Positions 1 through 4,889 of a stretch of 5,828 bases of DNA are shown piece after piece. Made by a program: the position numbers and the translations under genes. Source of the DNA: an uncultured Prevotella sp. (GTDB lineage: Bacteria > Bacteroidota > Bacteroidia > Bacteroidales > Bacteroidaceae); assembly GCA_927910885.1 (NCBI GenBank), contig CAKMOD010000001.1, positions 1 to 5,828 of the forward strand, in the 5' to 3' direction. The notes beneath the pieces were generated by a model. The model was not told where the DNA came from. It made no database searches and saw only the letters and a program-made list of their open reading frames with translations. How positions within the stretch are numbered: the stretch's first letter is position 1; each line of letters starts with the position of its first letter.

Positions 1-52
1 CCGTATGCTTATAGCTTGCTTGCAAGAAAAGAGTCAACTCCCAAATAGAATA

Positions 53-100
53 ACTTGTTTACACATAAACTTGTCTACCTGTAAACTCGTGTACTAACCA
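53..100. repeat. Three imperfect 16-bp tandem repeats
   Basis: Three consecutive 16-bp units begin at 53, 69 and 85. The first two read ACTTGTTTACACATAA and ACTTGTCTACCTGTAA; the third is more diverged (ACTCGTGTACTAACCA). All begin with ACTYGT and contain a TAC core. No reading frame or promoter is evident here, and the function is unknown. The rest of 1-228 holds only the G-rich block described separately and AT-rich sequence leading into the ddh promoter. Confidence 0.5.
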
Positions 101-122
101 AAAGGGGTATCTCGCTGATTAC

Positions 123-156
123 GCCCCTCCCTTTGGGGAGGGGTAAGGGGAGGGGC
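123..156. repeat. C-rich/G-rich hairpin and G-quadruplex-capable block
   Basis: The left arm CCCCTCCC (124-131) can pair with GGGAGGGG at 136-143 over a 4-nt loop. GCCCCTCCC (123-131) can instead pair with GGGAGGGGC at 148-156. The G-rich part (135-155) consists of four runs of exactly four G separated by A, TAA and A, which fits the G-quadruplex consensus with very short loops. No T-run follows, so it is not a standard terminator. It lies about 75 bp upstream of the ddh -7 box. Confidence 0.6.
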
Positions 157-228
157 CAGTTGTGGTTGTGGCTTCTACATAATTATGTTAAAACTCTTTT
201 TGTGTTATACTTTCTTTAAATAAAACGT

Positions 229-236
229 TACTTTTG
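229..236 (+). promoter_or_regulatory. Putative ddh promoter, Bacteroidetes -7 box
   Basis: TACTTTTG at 229-236 fits the TAnnTTTG -7 element. The best upstream TTTG (199-202) lies 26 nt away, longer than the usual roughly 20 nt, so the -33 half is weak. Transcription would start near 241-245. That gives a leader of about 30 nt to the ATG at 276 and rules against the in-frame TTG at 234, which falls inside the promoter. Confidence 0.5.
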
Positions 237-275
237 CAAGAGATAACGAGAACTAAACTGTTAAAGGTAAAGAAT

Positions 276-1175
276 ATGAAAAAGATTAGAGCAGCCGTCG
301 TAGGCTATGGTAACATTGGTGTTTATAGTGTTCAGGCACTTGAAGCAGCAAAGGATTTTGAGATTGCAGGTATCGTTCGCCGTCAGGGTGACAAGGATAA
401 ACCATTGGAACTGACCCCATACGAGGTTGTTGATGATATAACAAAGTTGAAGGATGTTGATGTGGCTATCCTCGCTGCACCAACTCGTAGCTGTCCAGAG
501 TTTGCTGAGAAGATTACAGCCTTAGGTATTAATACAGTAGACTCTTACGATATTCACGGTTCAATCCTTGACTATCGAAACAAGCAGATGGAGAACAACA
601 ATCGTACTAACACCGTTAGTGTTATTGCTGCTGGTTGGGATCCAGGTTCTGATTCAATCGTTCGTATCTTGATGGAGAGCCTTGCGCCAGAGGGGCTTTC
701 TTATACCAACTTTGGTCCAGGTCGCTCAATGGGTCACTCTGTTGTAGCTCGTAGCAAGAAGGGCGTTAAGGAAGCTTTGTCAATGACTATCCCTCTCGGT
801 GAGGGAATTCATCGCCGTATGGTTTATGTTGAGTTAGAAGAGGGTGCTAACCTTGAGGACGTAACAAAGGAACTTAAGGCTGACGACTACTTTGCACACG
901 ACGAGTTACACGTGTTCGCAGTACCAAGCGTTGCTGCTTTGAACGATGTTGGTCATGGCGTTCACATGACACGTAAGGGTGTGAGTGGTAAGACACATAA
1001 TCAGCATTTCTCTTTCGATATGTCTATCAATAACCCTGCCCTCACAGCACAAGTACTTGTTAACGTGGCACGTGCAAGTATGCGCCTTGCTCCGGGTTGC
1101 TATACAATGCCTGAGATTCCAGTCATTGACATGCTTCCAGGTAACCGCGAGGATATTATTGCAACTTTGGTTTAA
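276..1175 (+). CDS. ddh: meso-Diaminopimelate dehydrogenase
   Basis: This 299-residue protein is predicted to be the NADP-dependent cytosolic enzyme that reductively aminates tetrahydrodipicolinate to meso-DAP in one step, supplying peptidoglycan cross-links and lysine. The N-terminus has a Rossmann motif GYGNIG (residues 10-15). DSYDIHGSI (89-97), AAGWDPG (118-124) and FGPGRSMGHS (146-155) match the substrate-site segments of the family, and the C-terminal part holds NNPALTAQ (252-259) and GCYTMPEIP (274-282). Length near 300 fits the shorter type of Ddh rather than the roughly 320-residue Corynebacterium enzyme. ATG 276 is chosen because AAAGG lies 8 nt upstream (263-267) and because the in-frame TTG at 234 overlaps the -7 box. 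The gene appears monocistronic, with its own promoter and a strong terminator. The assignment is confident; cofactor preference is family knowledge. Confidence 0.95.
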   Translation: MKKIRAAVVGYGNIGVYSVQALEAAKDFEIAGIVRRQGDKDKPLELTPYEVVDDITKLKDVDVAILAAPTRSCPEFAEKITALGINTVDSYDIHGSILDYRNKQMENNNRTNTVSVIAAGWDPGSDSIVRILMESLAPEGLSYTNFGPGRSMGHSVVARSKKGVKEALSMTIPLGEGIHRRMVYVELEEGANLEDVTKELKADDYFAHDELHVFAVPSVAALNDVGHGVHMTRKGVSGKTHNQHFSFDMSINNPALTAQVLVNVARASMRLAPGCYTMPEIPVIDMLPGNREDIIATLV

Positions 1176-1180
1176 GGCTA

Positions 1181-1221
1181 TTAGCCTTATTAGCCCTATT
1201 AGCCTAATTAGCCCAATAACC
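1181..1221. repeat. TTAGCC array, 9-bp period
   Basis: TTAGCC occurs at 1181, 1190, 1199 and 1208, exactly 9 bp apart, with the three spacer bases varying (TTA, CTA, TAA, CAA). A decayed fifth copy, TAACC, is at 1217. The array starts five bases after the ddh stop codon and runs up to the terminator. The last 26 bp (1198-1223) match 3114-3139 downstream of dacB at 24 of 26 positions. Confidence 0.8.
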
Positions 1222-1231
1222 TTCCCCCTTA

Positions 1232-1268
1232 ATAATGGCAACCACTCGTTGGTTGCCATTATCTTTTT
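1232..1268 (+). terminator. Intrinsic terminator of ddh
   Basis: There is a perfect 13-bp stem, ATAATGGCAACCA (1232-1244) with TGGTTGCCATTAT (1250-1262). It has a 5-nt loop CTCGT and is followed by CTTTTT (1263-1268). The position, 57 bp after the ddh stop and before the next promoter, fits a Rho-independent terminator isolating ddh from the genes downstream. Confidence 0.88.
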
Positions 1269-1278
1269 ATGTAATATA

Positions 1279-1310
1279 TTGACGTGCAAAGGCTTTTTTT
1301 TGTACTTTTG
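1279..1310 (+). promoter_or_regulatory. Promoter for the PH-domain/dacB operon
   Basis: TTG at 1279-1281 (a partial -33 element) lies 21 bp before TACTTTTG at 1303-1310, a good TAnnTTTG -7 box; a T-run sits just before the -7 box. The expected transcription start is about 1315-1319, which coincides with the ATG at 1319, so the message would be leaderless or have only a few leader bases. Confidence 0.7.
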
Positions 1311-1318
1311 CAGTTAAT

Positions 1319-1726
1319 ATGAGAACTTTCCAACATAAAGTAACTATAAATGATATGGGTGGCATCGTGGTTTTTGCCCTTGCTGCCTTCTTCTGTCTTT
1401 GGCATCGTACGAATAGTCTGATGGTCGTATTGGGCTTCTTGCTTATCATTGTGACTATCAGAGCGGTAGACCGTGCCATTCATACTAAATATGTATTGAC
1501 CGATGATGGTGTTCTGTTGGTGAAGACAGGACGAGTTGGACTGACAAAGCGTGTTCTTCTTAGTGATGTCAAGACGATAGAGAAGCGGCCGTTTGCCTTT
1601 CGTCTCGGTTATTATGCATTGTTAGAGATGATGAATGGTAGTGTTGTCAGCGTACAACCTGATAATGTTGATAGTTTCTTGTCAGCACTGAAAAAACGAA
1701 TAGAAAAGAAAGATAACGAAGTATGA
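1319..1726 (+). CDS. Small membrane protein with bacterial PH domain
   Basis: This 135-residue protein has two closely spaced hydrophobic segments, about residues 14-28 and 32-47. A soluble C-terminal part (about 56-130) resembles bacterial pleckstrin-homology-like domains of the YokE/bPH_6 type, seen in HTKYVLTDDGVLLVKTGR, the KRVLLSDVKTIE strand and the late SVQP..VDSFLSAL helix. The likely topology is a membrane hairpin with the PH-like domain in the cytoplasm; this is inferred. The start at 1319 is kept because the opening FQHKVTIND matches how such proteins usually begin, although it lies only 8 nt after the -7 box. An alternative is ATG 1355, which would trim 12 residues. The stop overlaps the dacB start as ATGA, so the two are probably translationally coupled. 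Function is unknown; a link to envelope maintenance is inferred only from its neighbour. Confidence 0.8.
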   Translation: MRTFQHKVTINDMGGIVVFALAAFFCLWHRTNSLMVVLGFLLIIVTIRAVDRAIHTKYVLTDDGVLLVKTGRVGLTKRVLLSDVKTIEKRPFAFRLGYYALLEMMNGSVVSVQPDNVDSFLSALKKRIEKKDNEV

Positions 1727-3051
1727 GATTAAAATACTTATCGGCACTAATCTTCGGTGTCGTATTGAGTCTGCCTACACAGGCGCAGGTATATTTAGAT
1801 AGTACGGAGGTTGCGAATATCCTTCATCCGAAAGCAGTTACAGCTGTTCAACCTAAGGTGATTGCTACAGCTAATGATGTTAGCGAGGAAGAGGAAGATA
1901 CCGATAGTATCATCCCTGCTTTTACCACGGATAGCCATCTTAGTTGGAAGGAGAATATCACAGCCCGATTGGATGGAATACTCCGAAGTCCGCTCTTAGA
2001 GACCATACAAACAAGTGTGATGGTCTGGGACTTAACGGATGATGTTCCTATCTATCAGTTCCGTGAACGTCTGCACATGCGTCCTGCTTCTACGATGAAG
2101 TGCCTGACTGCTATCGCTACTTTGGATAAACTCGGTGCTGATTACGATTTTACGACAAGCCTTTACTATACAGGTGAGATAGACGATTCCACTCAGGTGT
2201 TGCGTGGCGACCTCTATTGTTATGGTGGTATGGACCCCATGTTTTCTTCTTCGGACCTGACAGAATTGGCACGTGCCGTACGTAATCAGGGTATCAAGAC
2301 CATAGAAGGAAATATCTATGCCGACCTCTCTTTTAAGGATCGTGACCGTTTGGGCGAGGGTTGGTGTTGGGATGATAAGAATCCGAACCTCTCTCCTTTG
2401 TTGGTTGATGGCAAAGATGACTTCACTTATCGTTTCTCTCGTAAGTTAGAGGAAATGGGTGTTTTAGTCAATGGTTTTACTGATGAACGTCAGGCACCTG
2501 CTAATGCTCGCTTGATAGCAACGCGCACACATTCTATCCGACAGGTTCTCCATCGTATGATGAAGGTGAGTGACAACCTCTATGCTGAATCTATGTTCTA
2601 TCAGTTGGCTGCTAATGGTGGCACACGATGGGCTGGTGCAAAGACCGCACGCCAGTATGAGAACGCCCTCTTCAGCCGTATCGGACTGAATCCTCGTGAC
2701 TATAATGTTGCTGATGGCTCTGGCTTGTCACTGTATAACTATGTAAGTACCGAACTTGAAACAAAACTCTTGCGCTATGCTTATCAGCGCTCAGATATCT
2801 ATGGTGCCTATCTTGAAGCACAGCCGATAGCTGGCGTAGACGGAACTTTGAAGAGCCGAATGCGTGGTACGGCGGCAGCTGGCAATGTACGTGCAAAGAC
2901 TGGTACGGTGAAGGGTGTCAGCTCACTTGCGGGTTATCTCACTGCTTCTAATGGTCATCTGCTTTGTTTCTCTATTATTAATAATGGTGGACTCAGCAAT
3001 GGACCAATGCGTAATCTCCAAAACAAGATTTGTGTGGCGTTGTGCCAATAG
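1723..3051 (+). CDS. dacB: D-Ala-D-Ala carboxypeptidase/endopeptidase, PBP4 (S13) family
   Basis: This 442-residue penicillin-binding protein of the peptidase S13 family would remove terminal D-Ala or cut D-Ala-mDAP cross-links in periplasmic peptidoglycan. Residues 1-21 look like a Sec signal peptide (hydrophobic 5-17, likely cut after TQA). An acidic linker (about 53-62, EEEEDTD) follows. All three active-site motifs are present: S123-T-M-K126 (SxxK, in PASTMK), S283-D-N285 (SxN) and K392-T-G394 (KTG), plus DGSGLS at 331-336. SxxK to SxN spans about 160 residues against roughly 240 in E. coli DacB, so the inserted non-catalytic domains are reduced. The ATG overlaps the upstream stop (ATGA, 1723-1726), so it depends on the same promoter. 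Its substrate bond involves the mDAP made by the neighbouring ddh. Family assignment is firm; the balance of carboxypeptidase and endopeptidase activity cannot be read from sequence. Confidence 0.93.
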   Translation: MRLKYLSALIFGVVLSLPTQAQVYLDSTEVANILHPKAVTAVQPKVIATANDVSEEEEDTDSIIPAFTTDSHLSWKENITARLDGILRSPLLETIQTSVMVWDLTDDVPIYQFRERLHMRPASTMKCLTAIATLDKLGADYDFTTSLYYTGEIDDSTQVLRGDLYCYGGMDPMFSSSDLTELARAVRNQGIKTIEGNIYADLSFKDRDRLGEGWCWDDKNPNLSPLLVDGKDDFTYRFSRKLEEMGVLVNGFTDERQAPANARLIATRTHSIRQVLHRMMKVSDNLYAESMFYQLAANGGTRWAGAKTARQYENALFSRIGLNPRDYNVADGSGLSLYNYVSTELETKLLRYAYQRSDIYGAYLEAQPIAGVDGTLKSRMRGTAAAGNVRAKTGTVKGVSSLAGYLTASNGHLLCFSIINNGGLSNGPMRNLQNKICVALCQ

Positions 3052-3130
3052 GGCTTATTAGGCTAATTAGCCTTATTTGCCCCAATTTGCCCAAATTTGC
3101 CTTTATTAGCCCAATTAGCCTAATAAGCCC
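3051..3130. repeat. 18-bp inverted repeat enclosing a TTAGCC/TTTGCC array
   Basis: An 18-bp segment at 3051-3068 (beginning GGGCTTATTAGG) is the exact reverse complement of 3113-3130 (ending CCTAATAAGCCC), with 44 nt between the arms. The interior and right arm carry TTAGCC or TTTGCC at 3067, 3076, 3086, 3096, 3106 and 3115, spaced 9 or 10 bp, and TAAGCC at 3124. The left arm starts on the last base of the dacB stop codon. No T-run follows the right arm, so termination is uncertain. No TAnnTTTG box was found before the next gene. Confidence 0.75.
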
Positions 3131-3156
3131 AATACCCTTTAAAAAGAAAAGAATTT

Positions 3157-4362
3157 ATGATACCAAAGCTTCCCCATAATCTCCTTGAAGATGTCCTTGA
3201 AGAGATAAGAATCTTCGTCGAGAATATCATTGAGTCAATCGGTGTACATGGCCATACCGTTCCTGTATTGCGTCATGCCTTGTTGGCATTAGTAGCAATC
3301 TTGTTGGCTTTCATTGCCGAACGAATCTGTAAATACTTATTCGTTCCCCTTGTTCTTCGTCTGGTAAAGCGTACGCAAGCTCGATGGGACGATGTAGTCC
3401 TTGATTATCAAGTGCTGCGCACAGCCTGCCACATTGTCCCTGCCTTGGTGATATGGCAGTTGATGCCGCTTGTCTTCTATCAGTACCATGTCGTACAGGT
3501 GGCTTTGACACGGCTAACAGCTGTCTATCTTACCATAGCAACGACGCGACTTGTGACGAAACTCATCGACCGTCTGCGCTATCTCAACACGAAACCCGGT
3601 GACTCGACGAGCCTTTATCTTAAGTCTTTCTGTGGCGTATTGAAGATTCTTGCTATCTTTATTGCTGTGATTGTGGTGGTTGGAATCCTTATTAATCGTA
3701 GTCCGATGACGTTGTTGGCTGGCTTAGGAGCTACCTCTGCCGTTCTTATGTTAGTCTTTAAGGACACGATTGATGGTCTTGTTGCTGGTGTTCGTCTGAC
3801 GAGTAACGAGATGATACATATTGGTGATCATATTGCTTTGCCTGGAGGCTTTGTGGATGGAACGGTTATTGATATCACACTCACAACTGTGAAGATTCGT
3901 CAGGGCGATAATACGATTACCACCGTACCGCCTCTTACATTAGTTAGTGGAATGTTCCAAAACTGGAAGGGATTGGAAGATGTAGAGGGACAAAGGGTCA
4001 AGAAGATGATTTATTTTGATGTTCGCAGCATTCGTATTGCTGACGATGGACTCAAACAACAGCTAATTGATAAGGGACTTGCTAAGGCGGACGACCTAAA
4101 GGGTGAGGTTGTGACGACTGCTCTCTTCCGTCGTTATATGGAGCATTACCTTGCCAAGCGTGAGGATGTCAATGCGAAGATGTCTCTCCTCGTACGTCAA
4201 TTGGAGGCAACACAGGCGGGTGTCCCTATGGAACTTTACTTCTTCCTACGTCAGAAAGACTGGATTCCTTACGAGCATGCCATGGCTGACATCCTCGAAC
4301 ATGTCTACGCCTACGCCAACGAGTTCGGGCTGAAGGTCTATGCACAAGCCCCTGTGCAGTAA
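3157..4362 (+). CDS. MscS-family mechanosensitive channel, YbdG-like
   Basis: This 401-residue inner-membrane protein belongs to the small-conductance mechanosensitive channel family, which opens on hypo-osmotic shock to release solutes. Hydrophobic segments lie at about 38-56, 88-106, 111-134 and 160-178, followed by the pore-lining helix in LLAGLGATSAVLMLVFKD (186-203) and the family signature continuing through GLVAGVRL to the start of the beta domain (IHIGDHIALPGGFVDGTVIDI, split at 220-240). A cytoplasmic C-terminal domain follows, with LEATQAGVPMELYFFLR (349-365) and a late WIPYEHAMADILEH, close in arrangement to E. coli YbdG (about 415 residues). ATG 3157 is preceded by an A-rich stretch rather than a Shine-Dalgarno sequence. 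It is 105 bp downstream of dacB with no clear promoter, so it may be co-transcribed. The MscS family is confident; the YbdG subgroup is moderately so. Confidence 0.9.
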   Translation: MIPKLPHNLLEDVLEEIRIFVENIIESIGVHGHTVPVLRHALLALVAILLAFIAERICKYLFVPLVLRLVKRTQARWDDVVLDYQVLRTACHIVPALVIWQLMPLVFYQYHVVQVALTRLTAVYLTIATTRLVTKLIDRLRYLNTKPGDSTSLYLKSFCGVLKILAIFIAVIVVVGILINRSPMTLLAGLGATSAVLMLVFKDTIDGLVAGVRLTSNEMIHIGDHIALPGGFVDGTVIDITLTTVKIRQGDNTITTVPPLTLVSGMFQNWKGLEDVEGQRVKKMIYFDVRSIRIADDGLKQQLIDKGLAKADDLKGEVVTTALFRRYMEHYLAKREDVNAKMSLLVRQLEATQAGVPMELYFFLRQKDWIPYEHAMADILEHVYAYANEFGLKVYAQAPVQ

Positions 4363-4373
4363 AAGAGTTGGTA

Positions 4374-4395
4374 GAGGAGTTTCGTTTAAACTCTC
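4374..4395 (+). other. Small hairpin just after the channel gene
   Basis: GAG (4374-4376) plus AGTTT (4378-4382) pairs with AAACT (4388-4392) plus CTC (4393-4395). There is one bulged G and a 5-nt loop. No T-run follows directly. It sits 11 bp after the stop codon and may protect or help end the channel transcript together with the larger hairpin downstream. Confidence 0.35.
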
Positions 4396-4474
4396 AACAC
4401 AATATGTGCGGAGCATCAACACGACATGTGCGGAGGCTCCGCACATATTGTGCGAAGGCTTAGTTTTATTTTTT
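4395..4474 (+). terminator. Stacked hairpin from two direct and one inverted repeat; probable terminator
   Basis: The 19-mer CAACACAATATGTGCGGAG (4395-4413) recurs at 4417-4435 with two mismatches, a period of 22 bp. An inverted copy follows. The arm 4398-4414 is exactly complementary to 4436-4452 (17 bp, 21-nt loop), while the second copy (4426-4435) can pair with the same right arm almost without a loop, so the two folds compete. A T-rich tract (TTTTATTTTTT, 4464-4474) comes 11 nt after the stem. Termination of the channel transcript is likely but not certain because of that gap. Confidence 0.55.
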
Positions 4475-4493
4475 AAGTTGCTTGGCTAAACCT

Positions 4494-4694
4494 TAAACCT
4501 AAATCGGTCATTAGATCACAATATGTATAATTCTTATTACTATGGTATTGTTTCTTAACACCTTTTATTTTCTTATCGGCATCTTGTCCGTCTTTGTAAC
4601 TTGACGTAGCCCCTACGCCTGCGTCCCAAAGCTAAACAATCTGCTCGATAATAAAACAAAATATATTTAGGTTCTAATGACCGATTTAGGTTTA
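4494..4694. mobile_element. 201-bp MITE-like unit with perfect 22-bp inverted ends
   Basis: Positions 4494-4515 (starting TAAACCTAAATCGG) are the exact reverse complement of 4673-4694. The 157-bp interior contains no start-to-stop gene but includes a small CGTAG-CCC-CTACG hairpin near 4604-4616. ATTTAGGTT, part of the right end, is also present 19 bp inside it (4665-4673 and 4684-4692). The unit begins and ends with TA, which would fit TA target duplication, but the palindrome makes this unprovable from one copy. Size, non-coding interior and perfect ends fit a miniature inverted-repeat element. An alternative is a plain large stem structure or part of an intergenic repeat. Confidence 0.5.
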
Positions 4695-4702
4695 TCGATG
4701 CT

Positions 4703-4724
4703 GAAAGTCACAGGGTGACCTTTC
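4703..4724. other. Short hairpin in spacer
   Basis: GAAAGTCAC (4703-4711) pairs with GTGACCTTTC (4715-4724) with one bulged C and a 3-nt loop. It is not followed by a T-run. The surrounding stretch 4695-4807 shows nothing else I can support. The left boundary of the downstream insertion element should lie somewhere between here and 4888, but its terminal repeat cannot be recognised without the right end. Confidence 0.35.
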
Positions 4725-4809
4725 AATTCAATGAACACAGGTTTTTGAAACACCGCGCTGCTCATAAGGTTATCTACTAAAGTTTCCCTCCCTAATAAAT
4801 AGATAAAAA

Positions 4810-4889
4810 ATAACAGTTTGTCGAATTTTCTTTATAAATTAGTAATCGCTAAAGAACTGATTTTAAAGACAAGACAACAAAACTGTTAT
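4810..4889 (+). promoter_or_regulatory. Inverted repeat covering the transposase start codon
   Basis: ATAACAGT (4810-4817) is complementary to ACTGTTAT (4882-4889). Pairing continues as TT with AA and GT with AC around a single bulged A (4818-4821 with 4877-4881). The right arm includes the first two bases of the ATG at 4888. In RNA reading in from outside, this could hide the start codon, a known self-protection device in some insertion sequences such as IS10 and IS50. Its role here is inferred. Confidence 0.4.

Noticed and set aside
1..48. Open frame of 15 codons ending in TAG at 46-48, possibly the C-terminal tail of an upstream gene
   Set aside because: Too short to recognise or to tell from chance; no supporting motif.
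234..275. TTG 234 as the ddh start, adding 14 residues
   Set aside because: The codon lies within the -7 promoter box, and the added residues precede the normal MKKIRAAVVGYGNIG start of the family.
1181..1221. CRISPR-like array
   Set aside because: The unit is only 9 bp with 3-bp variable parts; there are no spacers of CRISPR length and no cas genes.
906..1289. 127-codon minus-strand frame
   Set aside because: It is antisense to the well-supported ddh gene and terminator, and its repeated Leu-Ile-Arg pattern is just the 9-bp array translated.
985..1317. 110-codon plus-strand frame spanning the ddh end, array and terminator
   Set aside because: Runs through a terminator and a repeat array; its low-complexity Ile/Ser/Pro stretch comes from the TTAGCC repeat.
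4480..4640. Minus-strand open stretch of about 50 codons inside the 201-bp unit (contains YKDGQDADKKIKG), faintly reminiscent of an IS5-type transposase
   Set aside because: There is no usable start codon downstream of an in-frame stop, and the similarity is too short to trust; possibly a relic, needs a translated search.
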